Assembly: GCF_028609885.1 (NCBI RefSeq)
Contig: NZ_CP063195.1
Coordinates: 2,356,001-2,420,000, forward strand
DNA from: Corynebacterium jeikeium
GTDB taxonomy: Bacteria; Actinomycetota; Actinomycetes; Mycobacteriales; Mycobacteriaceae
DNA: 64,000 bases
Reading direction: 5' to 3'
Shown here: positions 49,071 to 57,198 of the stretch, piece by piece
Layout: the number at the start of each line of letters is the position of its first letter
Numbering within the stretch: the first letter of the stretch is position 1
Translations under genes and position numbers: made by a program
Notes under the pieces: generated by a model
What the model was told of the DNA's origin: nothing
Seen by the model: only the letters and a program-made list of their open reading frames with translations
Databases searched by the model: none

Positions 49071-50864
49071 ATGAACGAGAACGATCACTCGGCCGCCCCC
49101 GGCCCCGAGCACACCGGCGCGCGCCGCCCAAGGCGCCCGCGCCGCAGGGTGACTCGCCCTGCAGGTTCTCTCGCTGTTTCTTTTTCTGACGCTAGTACTT
49201 CGGACGCCCACTCCCCCGCCCAGAACCACTCCCCCGCAGGAGCCGAGAGGCACTCCGAGCCAGTAGCAACCCCCGAGTTCCAAGCTGCCACGGATTCCCA
49301 CGGCGGCGACGGGAGCGCAAGCGCTTCCGGCGGGAACTCCAGCGAGGGCAACGACCACTCGAGCCCCCGAGAGGAGCTCGAGTCCGCTCTGCATGACCTC
49401 CCCTCCAAGGAGGAGGCCCCCTTTGCGGCCGTGAGCATCTCCACCTCCGGCATTCACCCGAAAACCTCCCGGCTGGTGGCGCTTTCCGTAGTCTTCTTCG
49501 GCCCCGGCGCGGAAGCCCCCGGCGACGTTGCAAACGCCGATGAACTGCCGACTATCAACATCGGCCAGGAAGTCGGCGCCCTGACCCGCCACCTCAACCC
49601 CGGCGAGGACGCCGGCCCCTGGCACCTCCACGGCTACCAGGTCAACGAGCTCTCCCAGGCACTGGGCTTCAATTCCAGCGCGCAGCTGATCCACCAGGCC
49701 TTGGACGGACGCACGCTCATCATGCATGAGTCCGATTACGTGTGGGGCTTCATCACCCACGAGTTCAAACTGTCGCAGCGCTCCGCGAACCGCGGCCGGC
49801 GCAGCCGCGGGCGCGGTCGCGGCGGTCGGCGCCAGCCAACCCCCGCACCGGTCTCCATCATCGACACACTCGCCACCGCACGACGCCAAGCGATCGACTC
49901 TACCGACCCCCGCCTGCGCGCCATCGTCACCAGCTACAACCGCGCCGCCGACACGACTGCCGGCGACCCTGCCGCCGGCGACGCTCCCGCAAACGCCAGC
50001 CGGTCCGCCGTGCTGGCCCCTGCGGCGGCGCTGCCAGAGGTGGGGGCTGCGGCGTCACTAAGTAAAAAAGACATCGACCCCGACGAGCTGCTCGAGGCGA
50101 ACGCGCGCCTCACCGCCGCCCTCGCCCTCGCGCAGCAGCGCAACGGCGAGCTGACCGTGCTGGACCCCGAGGATCTTGCGGCCGATCAATTTGGGCTGCG
50201 GCGTAGTGGCCTTCGTATTGACGCCGCCAACTCTCCCCGCCCATACGTAAACCCCGGGGCGTGGAAGCGCGGGGAGCCGCTGGTCGAAGGTATGGAATTT
50301 GTGGTCAGCCCGGATGTGGAGGTCGACCCGGACGTGCTGATCGGCCAGGGTGTTGCTGCGGGGCTGGCATATAGCGAGAAGCTGAATCGTCGCAGCTCGC
50401 TGGTGGTGTGTAATGAAAACTACGAGCTGCGGGGCAAGGCGATGCACGCCGACCGGAAGAACATTCCCCTGATTCGGGATGAGGACTTCCTGGCTCTGCT
50501 GAATAACGTGCAGCCCGGCGAGAAGGAGGCCGTTCCGACGAAGCCGGGTGCGGACGCGCGCCCGCGGACCAGCGGCTTGGCCGGCCCGCGTGGCGAGTCT
50601 GGCTCTGGCGGACACGGCTCTAGCGGCTCTGGCTCTGGCGGCTCTGGCAGGTCAGATGGGCGCGGCTCTGGCTCGGGCAAATCCGGCAAGTCTAAGAAGT
50701 CGAACAAGAACGGTCGCTCCAACAACTCCGCCCACAAGGGCAATGCAAACCCCGGCGGCCACGAGGGGAAGATCCCGGGGCCCAGTGGCAAGCGAAATCG
50801 TCGGAGGCGTCGGCGCCGCAAGAGTTCCGGGGGCTCCAGGGGCTCCACCAACGGCGGAAACTAG
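49071..50864 (+). CDS. DnaQ-like fold plus BRCT protein with lost exonuclease residues
   Basis: The 597-aa protein sits at the position of the DnaQ-like Rv3711c. Residues about 115-235 follow the DnaQ pattern, but Exo I reads FAAVSISTSGIHPKTSRLVAL, with Ser in place of the DxE acids. The later segment reads TLIMHESDYVWGFITHEF where exonucleases have HNxxFDxxFL. After a basic linker, residues about 370-480 resemble a BRCT domain (SLVVCN, GKAMHADRKNIPLIRDEDFLALL). The tail is Gly/Ser then Lys/Arg-rich, likely binding nucleic acid. ATG 49071 lies close after a TAGTAT element. Confidence 0.72.
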   Translation: MNENDHSAAPGPEHTGARRPRRPRRRVTRPAGSLAVSFSDASTSDAHSPAQNHSPAGAERHSEPVATPEFQAATDSHGGDGSASASGGNSSEGNDHSSPREELESALHDLPSKEEAPFAAVSISTSGIHPKTSRLVALSVVFFGPGAEAPGDVANADELPTINIGQEVGALTRHLNPGEDAGPWHLHGYQVNELSQALGFNSSAQLIHQALDGRTLIMHESDYVWGFITHEFKLSQRSANRGRRSRGRGRGGRRQPTPAPVSIIDTLATARRQAIDSTDPRLRAIVTSYNRAADTTAGDPAAGDAPANASRSAVLAPAAALPEVGAAASLSKKDIDPDELLEANARLTAALALAQQRNGELTVLDPEDLAADQFGLRRSGLRIDAANSPRPYVNPGAWKRGEPLVEGMEFVVSPDVEVDPDVLIGQGVAAGLAYSEKLNRRSSLVVCNENYELRGKAMHADRKNIPLIRDEDFLALLNNVQPGEKEAVPTKPGADARPRTSGLAGPRGESGSGGHGSSGSGSGGSGRSDGRGSGSGKSGKSKKSNKNGRSNNSAHKGNANPGGHEGKIPGPSGKRNRRRRRRRKSSGGSRGSTNGGN

Positions 50865-51142
50865 CCCGGCGTACCTCGCCCCCCCTTCGAAGGCGCCGGA
50901 GCTGGGAGGCGGCAGAGCGTCAATGTCCAAAATCTACGAGTTATTAAAAGTAGCTCATCTGCAGCTAAAAAACGCAACCCTCTGACCTGCAGGAATAGAT
51001 TAGTTATATTTTAAGACGTGGAATTTTGGACATCGCCCCTAATAGCCAGCAGACTGGCCGGCGTTTGCTAGCCAGCAGGCGGCCCAGTGGTGACTAGCCA
51101 GCAGGCAGGTCGGTGTCGGTTAGTCACCCAGGTCGATGCCGG
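50865..51142. other. AT-rich gap and decayed repeats downstream of arsC
   Basis: This 278-bp gene-free stretch between two convergent genes has AT-rich left-centre sequence (about 50935-51030) and then a short tandem array (51043 onward, listed separately). No hairpin with a clear T-run was found. Confidence 0.6.
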
Positions 51143-51149
51143 TTAGTCG
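51043..51149. repeat. imperfect tandem repeats (26-bp and about 22-bp periods) ending in arsC
   Basis: TAGCCAGCAG recurs at exactly 26-bp spacing (51043, 51069, 51095). It grades into a second pair, AGGTCGGTGTCGGTTAGTCA (51108) and AGGTCGATGCCGGTTAGTCG (51130), the last of which contains the arsC stop codon. Confidence 0.8.
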
Positions 51150-51562
51150 CCCTTCAGCTCGGTGATAAGTGCGCGCACGCGGGCGTCAATGTCATCACGC
51201 ACCAGGCGCATGCGCTCCATGCCCTCAATACCGCGCTCGGAGGGCTCGTCGGTAACCCACCGCTCGAGGGTTCCCTGCGCGTCGGCGGGTAGCTCCAACT
51301 GGGCGTCCTTGCCGAGGATGACCACCCGGTCAGCCTCCCGCAGCAACTGCGGATCTACAGCCTTTGGGCGGCCACCGGACATGTCCGCACCGACCTCGCT
51401 GATGGATTCCACCGACTCCGTGTTGAGCTTCGTCGCCGGTTTGGTGCCAGCGGAATGAATCTCGATGGCCTCGCCAGCATGCTTGTCCGCCAAGGCGGCC
51501 GCCATTTGCGACTTGCCGCCGTTGCCTACGCAGACGAAAAGTACCTTGGGTTTATTGCTCAT
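51143..51562 (-). CDS. arsC: mycothiol-type arsenate reductase (low-Mr phosphatase fold)
   Basis: The 139-aa protein has the signature [16 protein letters not shown] near residue 10 (nucleophile Cys; Lys replaces the usual Arg) and the acid loop VTDEPSERG near 103. The CVGNGGKS form matches the mycothiol/mycoredoxin-dependent ArsC of C. glutamicum as I recall. It reduces arsenate to arsenite for Acr3 export. It is 3 nt after the acr3 stop. Confidence 0.9.
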   Translation of the reverse strand: MSNKPKVLFVCVGNGGKSQMAAALADKHAGEAIEIHSAGTKPATKLNTESVESISEVGADMSGGRPKAVDPQLLREADRVVILGKDAQLELPADAQGTLERWVTDEPSERGIEGMERMRLVRDDIDARVRALITELKGD

Positions 51563-51565
51563 GGT

Positions 51566-52672
51566 TTAATCCTCCCCCATCGAGACGGAATGTGCTGGAC
51601 TGCTGTGCCGCACGGGCAGTGTCGGGTCGCCAGCGAAGAGCTTCGGCCCCACCCACAGCATGACGTAGACCAGACCGACTAGCACCGGAATCTCGATCAG
51701 CGGGCCGACCGTTCCAGCCAGTGCCTGCGCAGAGGTCGCACCAAAAGTACCGATAGACACGGCGATGGCAAGCTCGAAATTGTTGCCCGCAGCGGTAAAA
51801 GACACAGAAGCAGACTGAGCGTAGTTCAACCCCGCAGCCTTGGACACAGCCAGCGCCAGGGCGAACATTCCAGCGAAGTAGGCCACCAACGGAACCGCCG
51901 TCCGAGCCACCGCCCACGGGTTGTCCGTAATCTGCTCTCCCTGCAGCGCAAACAGAAGCACGATCGTATAAAGCAGACCAATCAACGCGAGGGGAGAGAT
52001 CGCGGGCAAGAACTTTTCCTCGTACCATTGCTGCCCCTTCAACCTCTCCCCGAGCACGCGGGAAGCCAAGCCAGCCGCCAACGGGATACCCAGGAAAACC
52101 AGGACAGATACCACGATCGACCAGAAGGAAAAGTCTGCCGAGGTTGTAGGAAGCCCCAGCCAGCCGGGGAGAATCTGCAGATAAAACCAGCCCAGCACTC
52201 CAAACATGAGCACTTGGAAAACAGAGTTGACCGCCACCAGGACGGCGGTCAACTCCCTATCCCCGCAGGACAGCTCCGACCACACCAGAACCATCGCGAT
52301 GCATCGGGCCAGGCCGACGATGATCAGCCCGGTGCGCAGCTCAGGCTCGTCGGGCAAACATACCCAGGCCAGGATGAACATCAACGCTGGCCCAACGACC
52401 CAGTTGAGGGCAAGGGAAACCGCCATCAGGCGCTTATCCGCCGCAATCTGCCGGGTTTTGTCGTAGCGAACCTTCGCCAGCGGCGGATACATCATGACCA
52501 GCAGGCCGAGCGCGATCGGAAGCGAGATCCCTCCCACCTCCAGCTCCCCGAGCTTCGCTCCGATTTCTGGCACCACCCGATTAACGAGCAGTCCAGCAAT
52601 CATCGCGAGGATAATCCACACGGGCAGGAACCTATCCAAAAAGGACATCTGCGGGCGCTGTGAAGCTGTCAT
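51566..52672 (-). CDS. acr3: Acr3-type arsenite efflux permease
   Basis: The 368-aa product starts at ATG 52672 (GGAAGG 4 nt upstream). Ten hydrophobic helices with family segments MVLVWSELSCGDRELTAVLVAVNSVFQV (conserved Cys) and SFTAAGNNFELAIAVSIGTFG. It exports arsenite. First gene of the minus-strand ars unit, divergent from arsR across the operator cluster. Confidence 0.93.
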   Translation of the reverse strand: MTASQRPQMSFLDRFLPVWIILAMIAGLLVNRVVPEIGAKLGELEVGGISLPIALGLLVMMYPPLAKVRYDKTRQIAADKRLMAVSLALNWVVGPALMFILAWVCLPDEPELRTGLIIVGLARCIAMVLVWSELSCGDRELTAVLVAVNSVFQVLMFGVLGWFYLQILPGWLGLPTTSADFSFWSIVVSVLVFLGIPLAAGLASRVLGERLKGQQWYEEKFLPAISPLALIGLLYTIVLLFALQGEQITDNPWAVARTAVPLVAYFAGMFALALAVSKAAGLNYAQSASVSFTAAGNNFELAIAVSIGTFGATSAQALAGTVGPLIEIPVLVGLVYVMLWVGPKLFAGDPTLPVRHSSPAHSVSMGED

Positions 52673-52686
52673 GCAACCTTCCTTAG

Positions 52687-52766
52687 ACATTGACACAAGT
52701 CGATATAAAACCAAATGACATATTGATGCCTGTCAATATAAATGGCATATTGATATCTGTCAATAT
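52687..52766. promoter_or_regulatory. ArsR operator cluster (three palindromes)
   Basis: Two perfect palindromes ATATTGA-N6-TCAATAT (52720-52739, 52747-52766; centres 27 bp apart) and one degenerate copy ACATTGA-N6-TCGATAT (52687-52706, centre 33 bp before the next) fill the acr3-arsR intergenic region. They are probable ArsR binding sites controlling both directions. Confidence 0.85.
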
Positions 52767-52778
52767 AAGATGCTCCGT

Positions 52779-53126
52779 ATGGCCACTCCGCAAATTTTTC
52801 CGCTCGCAGACATCTCTACATGCTGCTCCTTGAGCAAAGGACCGCTATCGGATCCTGAGGCCACCCGTTATGCCACCTTGTTCAAGGTCCTATCCGACCC
52901 CGCCCGCTTGCAAATACTCTCCCACCTGGCAGCCAAAGGCTGCGAACCAATCAGCGTAAACCAGCTAACAGACATCACGGGACTAAGCCAGCCCACGGTC
53001 TCACACCACCTAAAGCGGCTTACCGATGCAGGTCTGCTCCGCAAAGCCCGAACAGGTCGCACTGTCACTCACCTAGTAAAGCCCGAACTCTTCGCTGAAC
53101 TTCGCGCTGTTCTGCAAATGGACTAA
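52779..53126 (+). CDS. arsR: ArsR-family arsenite-responsive repressor
   Basis: The 115-aa product from ATG 52779 has a winged HTH (VNQLTDITGLSQPTVSHHLKRLTDAGLL). With this start, Cys fall at 15, 16 and 55, exactly the As(III) site described for C. glutamicum ArsR (C15, C16, C55), distinct from the alpha3 CxC site of E. coli ArsR. ORF extension to 52770 is therefore rejected. Confidence 0.93.
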   Translation: MATPQIFPLADISTCCSLSKGPLSDPEATRYATLFKVLSDPARLQILSHLAAKGCEPISVNQLTDITGLSQPTVSHHLKRLTDAGLLRKARTGRTVTHLVKPELFAELRAVLQMD

Positions 53127-53192
53127 CGCTCGCCATCTCCGGCGCGCCAGCCTCCAAATTCCAGCACGCCCCTGCGGGTACACTTAATCCCC

Positions 53193-54623
53193 ATGGATAA
53201 CTCTGATCGAACCGGCGTACAGCCTGCGGGCACGCAGCACTCCGGGCCGCAGGGCGCCCAGAACACCGGGCAGCAGGGCACCCAAGCTGCCGGCGCTCAG
53301 CCCGCCGGCGCACGCCGCTCCGCGCTGCAGCGGTTCCGCAGTTCCGTTGCGATTCGCATGGCGCAGCTGGCTACGTGGGCGTCAAGAAAGGCAGGGCGAG
53401 GGGCCGGCGGCATGATCGGCGGCCTCGTCGGCGGGGCAATCGACCCGCAGCTGATGGCAAGCCTCGGCGCCGGCAAAGATGGCAAGAAGCGTCCAACGGT
53501 GCTGGTCACGGGCACAAATGGCAAGTCCACAACCACTCGCATGTTGGCTAGTGCCGTCCGCACGGCTGCGACCGTCTGCACCAATGAGGGTGGCGACAAC
53601 ATGGACGCGGGCGTCATCAGTGCGCTGCTCGCCGGCCGCGACGCTGACGCAGTCGTGCTGGAAGTCGATGAGCTTCACGTCCCCAAGATCGCCGAGAAAC
53701 TCGACGCGGACGTGCTGGTGCTGCTGAACCTCTCGCGCGACCAGCTGGATCGTGTAGGCGAGATCAACAAGATCGAGCGCGCCCTGCGTGCGTGCGTGGA
53801 GGCGCGACCGAACATGCAGGTCATCGCCAACTGCGATGACGTTTCCATCACCTCCGTCGCCTGGGATTCCCCGAACGTCCAGTGGGTCAGCGCCGGTTTC
53901 GGCTGGGCCGGCGATTCCACTAGCTGCCCGCGCACGGAAGGCGCAATCATCCACCGCACGGGCGAGGATGGCGTGGTGGACTGGTTCGCAGCGAAGAAGC
54001 TCCCGGACGGCCGCGAATTCCGCAGGCCACAGCCCGATTGGCGCATCACTGAAGAGGGGCTGATCGACCGCGAGGGCAAGCTCCACCCGATGAACCTCAC
54101 GCTCCCGGGCAACGCAAACCGCGGCAATGCCACCCAAGCCGTCGCCGCCGCCGTGGCTTTGAGCGAGCTGCTCCCCGAGCGCATCTCTACCGAACAGGCA
54201 ATCGCCGCCGCGGAGAAGGTGGATAACGTCGCAGGCCGCTACTCCGTGGTGCACTTCGGTAACCACGAGGTGCGCCTGATGCTGGCGAAGAATCCAGCCG
54301 GCTGGCAGGAGGCCCTGTCGATGGTGGACCGCACCGCCGATAGCCTCGTGATCAGCGTAAATGGCCAGGTTGCCGACGGCCAGGACCTGTCGTGGCTGTG
54401 GGACGTGCGCTTCGAAAACTTCGAAGGCGTGCACGTGGTGGCCGCAGGCGAGCGCGGCACAGATCTGGCGGTCCGCCTCGGATACGCAGCAGTCGAGCAC
54501 AATCTGATTAAGGACACGGTCGAGGCGATCCGTTCCTGCCCGCCGGGCCGCGTGGAGGTTCTGGCGAATTACACGGCTTTCCGCGATCTGAAGCGGGTGC
54601 TGGACAAGGAAGGGGAAGCGTAA
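53193..54623 (+). CDS. murT: MurT, lipid II isoglutaminyl synthase subunit (Mur ligase)
   Basis: The 476-aa protein has a Gln/Gly/Ala-rich N-terminal extension (about 45 residues), P-loop VTGTNGKSTTTRML near residue 110, EVDELHVPKI, and the C-terminal DUF1727 domain. With GatD it amidates the D-Glu of lipid II. The zinc-ribbon insert seems to have lost three of four Cys (CPRT where CPxC is expected; WFAAKK where WxCxxC is expected). TACACT shortly before the ATG suggests a near-leaderless transcript. Confidence 0.9.
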   Translation: MDNSDRTGVQPAGTQHSGPQGAQNTGQQGTQAAGAQPAGARRSALQRFRSSVAIRMAQLATWASRKAGRGAGGMIGGLVGGAIDPQLMASLGAGKDGKKRPTVLVTGTNGKSTTTRMLASAVRTAATVCTNEGGDNMDAGVISALLAGRDADAVVLEVDELHVPKIAEKLDADVLVLLNLSRDQLDRVGEINKIERALRACVEARPNMQVIANCDDVSITSVAWDSPNVQWVSAGFGWAGDSTSCPRTEGAIIHRTGEDGVVDWFAAKKLPDGREFRRPQPDWRITEEGLIDREGKLHPMNLTLPGNANRGNATQAVAAAVALSELLPERISTEQAIAAAEKVDNVAGRYSVVHFGNHEVRLMLAKNPAGWQEALSMVDRTADSLVISVNGQVADGQDLSWLWDVRFENFEGVHVVAAGERGTDLAVRLGYAAVEHNLIKDTVEAIRSCPPGRVEVLANYTAFRDLKRVLDKEGEA

Positions 54624-55472
54624 ATGAGCACTGAGCTGAACATCGGCCTGATCCTGCCGGACGTGCTGGGCACGTATGGCGACGATGGCAACGCCCTGGT
54701 GCTGCGCCAGCGCGCCCGGATGCGTGGCGTCTCGGCGGAGATCCACCCCATCCACCTGGGTGAGGCAGTCCCGGAGTCCCTGGACGTTTACACCGTCGGC
54801 GGCGGCGAGGATACCGCGCAGGTTCTGGCTGCGGAGCACCTGATCAGCGACGGCGGCATTGCCCGCGCAGTCGCCGCCGGCCGCCCGGTTCTGGCTATTT
54901 GCGCAGGTCTACAGGTGTTTGGCCGATCTTTCACCAGCCATGGTCGCACGGTCGAGGGGTTGGGTCTTATTGACGCCACCACATCCCAACTCGCCGAGCG
55001 CATGATCGGCGAGATCGCTTCCACCCCGGCAGCCTCCGCTGTGACCGGTGGGGCGGCGGCAGCTCAGGCTGGCGCTGGTGGCGGGGCAAACGCAGCGAGC
55101 ACCGGCGGGGCAGGCCTGACCGAGCCGCTGACGGGGTTCGCTAACCACATGGGTGCGACGATCCTGGGCGAGGATGCGGAGCCGTTGGGCCGCCTGACTC
55201 GCGGCACGGGCAACACCGATGTCCACGGAGCGGAGGCCGCTGGGCTTTCCGGTGAGGATGCTCACCGGCAGACGCGCGCCGAAGGCGCGGTCCAGGGCTC
55301 CGTCGTGGCGACGTACATGCACGGCCCCGTGCTGGCCAGGAATCCGCAGTTGGCGGACTGGCTGCTAGCCCGCGCGATGGGGGTTGCACTCAACGAACTG
55401 CCCGAGTTCCAGGGTGAGCTGGCGGAGCAGTTGGAGCGCGAGGTGGCGTCGCTAAGAAAGGAACGCCTCTAA
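54624..55472 (+). CDS. gatD: GatD, glutamine amidotransferase partner of MurT
   Basis: The 282-aa class I amidotransferase-like glutaminase has the nucleophile Cys in LAICAGLQVFG near residue 94 and the C-terminal His in ATYMHGPVLARNP. A low-complexity Ala/Gly insertion (about 138-165) interrupts the usual sequence before LTGFANH. The ATG directly follows the murT stop. Its stop overlaps the convergent DoxX-like gene by 4 nt. Confidence 0.92.
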   Translation: MSTELNIGLILPDVLGTYGDDGNALVLRQRARMRGVSAEIHPIHLGEAVPESLDVYTVGGGEDTAQVLAAEHLISDGGIARAVAAGRPVLAICAGLQVFGRSFTSHGRTVEGLGLIDATTSQLAERMIGEIASTPAASAVTGGAAAAQAGAGGGANAASTGGAGLTEPLTGFANHMGATILGEDAEPLGRLTRGTGNTDVHGAEAAGLSGEDAHRQTRAEGAVQGSVVATYMHGPVLARNPQLADWLLARAMGVALNELPEFQGELAEQLEREVASLRKERL

Positions 55473-55909
55473 GCGCCGAGCTTGGCCACGCTAAGGATCA
55501 TCGGCAGCTGAAGGGGGACCCGCGCGAAGGCGATGGCGCGCGCAGGCTGCGGTTTGGCACGCCAGTCCCAGGCCATCTTGATGTTGCCGGGGAGCACGCC
55601 GACTAGGAAGAGTGCGGCGGCGGGGGCGATTGTACTGCGCAGCGCGCCGCGCCATTCGTGCTTCAGGCTACATGCCGCGATGCTGGTGGCCAGGGCGATT
55701 TCCATGGCTCCGGAGCCGAGCGTCCAGGCGCGCGGGGTGCCGGGGAGTTCCTCCGGAACGATTCTGTCGAAGCCCTCCGGCTTAACAAAGTGCAGCACGC
55801 CTGCGGTGCCGAAGACGGTTCCCCATACGGCGGAGCGAATTCCGGCCGCGCGGGACAGGCGGTGCGGACGGAAGGCGTTGTGCAAAGGGTTTTTACTCAT
55901 GGGCGCCAC
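55469..55909 (-). CDS. DoxX-like membrane protein
   Basis: The 146-aa protein has about four hydrophobic helices and the segment TAGVLHFVKPEGFDRIVPEELPG typical of DoxX-like proteins. GTG at 55909 has CAGGA 7 nt upstream; ATG 55900 is the alternative. Function unknown. Confidence 0.72.
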   Translation of the reverse strand: MAPMSKNPLHNAFRPHRLSRAAGIRSAVWGTVFGTAGVLHFVKPEGFDRIVPEELPGTPRAWTLGSGAMEIALATSIAACSLKHEWRGALRSTIAPAAALFLVGVLPGNIKMAWDWRAKPQPARAIAFARVPLQLPMILSVAKLGA

Positions 55910-55984
55910 TGTAGTCCTGCCGTGCGACAGCGGCGCTCTGTGCCGTCGCTACCACGGCTAGAGAGGCTCCAGCGACTACAGAAA

Positions 55985-56737
55985 CTACAGCGCGGTGCGG
56001 CCGGCGAACGCGCGGGACAGGGTGAGCTCGTCGACGAACTCCAAGTCCCCGCCCATCGGGATGCCCGAGGCCAGGCGCGTGACCGTTAGCCCGGGGAAGT
56101 CTCGCAGCAGTCGGCCGAGGTAGGAGGCCGTCGCCTCGCCTTCCGTGTTCGGGTCGGTGGCGATGATGACCTCGGTGATCTCGGGGGCTTCGTCGTACTC
56201 GACGTCGGTTTCGACGGCAGCCGTTTTGGCGTTGCCCGTTTCCGCTGCGTCCGCGCCGCTGGATTCGCCATCGGCGGGGGTGTCGGCGTCGCCAAGAGAA
56301 GCCCCGCCACCCTTCGCGCCGAGCGCAACGTCCGGCAGCGCCCCGCCGATGCGCTGCACCAGGGGCGTGACATTCAGTTCCTTCGGCCCGATGCCGTTCA
56401 GCGGGTCGAGTGCCCCGCCGAGCACGTGGTAGCGCCCGCGGTATTCTGCGGTGCGCTCGATCACCTGGATGTCTTTGGACTCCTCGACCACGCAGATGAT
56501 GCTTTTATCGCGGTTGGAGTCCGCGCAGATCCGGCACACATCTTCTTGGGAGATGTTGTGGCAGATACGGCAGAACGTCACGCCGCGCTGCAGGCGGCCG
56601 AGTGCGCTTTGGAAACGCTCGATGTCCTCCGGCTCTTCGTTCAGCAGGTGCAGTGCGATGCGTTGCGCACTTTTCGGCCCGATGCCCGGCAGCCGGGAGA
56701 ATTCGTCGATGACGTCCTGTAGGGGTCCTTCGAACAA
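55985..56737 (-). CDS. recR: RecR recombination mediator with a Toprim insertion
   Basis: The 250-aa protein has N-terminal HhH ([20 protein letters not shown]), a Cys4 zinc finger ([17 protein letters not shown]) and a Toprim domain ([16 protein letters not shown]). The usual RecR is about 200 aa; the extra about 45 residues form an acidic Ala/Gly/Asp segment between the LNPLNGIGP region and [16 protein letters not shown]. RecR loads RecA with RecO/RecF. In the unit dnaX - ebfC - recR. Confidence 0.93.
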   Translation of the reverse strand: MFEGPLQDVIDEFSRLPGIGPKSAQRIALHLLNEEPEDIERFQSALGRLQRGVTFCRICHNISQEDVCRICADSNRDKSIICVVEESKDIQVIERTAEYRGRYHVLGGALDPLNGIGPKELNVTPLVQRIGGALPDVALGAKGGGASLGDADTPADGESSGADAAETGNAKTAAVETDVEYDEAPEITEVIIATDPNTEGEATASYLGRLLRDFPGLTVTRLASGIPMGGDLEFVDELTLSRAFAGRTAL

Positions 56738-56766
56738 CTAGGTCTCGCTTTGGAGTCTTAGAAGGC

Positions 56767-57081
56767 TTAGAAGCCCAGGCCGCTCATGCCCTGGGACAGC
56801 GGGCCCATCTTCTCCTCGGCGAGGGTCTGCAGCTTCTGGTTTGCGTCCTTGAACGCGCCGAGCAACAGGTCCTTCAGGGTGTCGATGTCTTCGGGGTCGA
56901 CGATCTTCGGGTCGATCTCCATGTCGGTGACCTCGCCGGAGCCTGCGACGGAGATGGTGACCAGGCCGTTGCCTGCTTCGCCCTTGACGGTGGAAGCGGC
57001 GATTTCGCGCTGTGCTTCCTGCAGCTGCGCCTGCATCTGCTGGGCCTGCTGCATCAGCTGGTTCATGTCTGGCTGGCTCAT
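56767..57081 (-). CDS. ebfC: YbaB/EbfC nucleoid-associated protein
   Basis: The 104-aa protein has an N-terminal Gln-rich helix (NQLMQQAQQMQAQLQEAQREI) and MEIDPKIVDPEDIDTLKDLLLGAFKDAN, typical of the family, which binds DNA as a dimer. ATG with AAAGG upstream. It follows dnaX and precedes recR, as usual. Confidence 0.92.
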   Translation of the reverse strand: MSQPDMNQLMQQAQQMQAQLQEAQREIAASTVKGEAGNGLVTISVAGSGEVTDMEIDPKIVDPEDIDTLKDLLLGAFKDANQKLQTLAEEKMGPLSQGMSGLGF

Positions 57082-57198
57082 TTTGCTTACCTTTCGTCGG
57101 GTTTTTTCGTGCTTGTTTTTAGTACTTCCACAACTGTACCGGTCGGCCCGGACAGGCGTGTTAGGCGCCGTCGCGTGTGCGGGTGGTTGTGTTCACGC

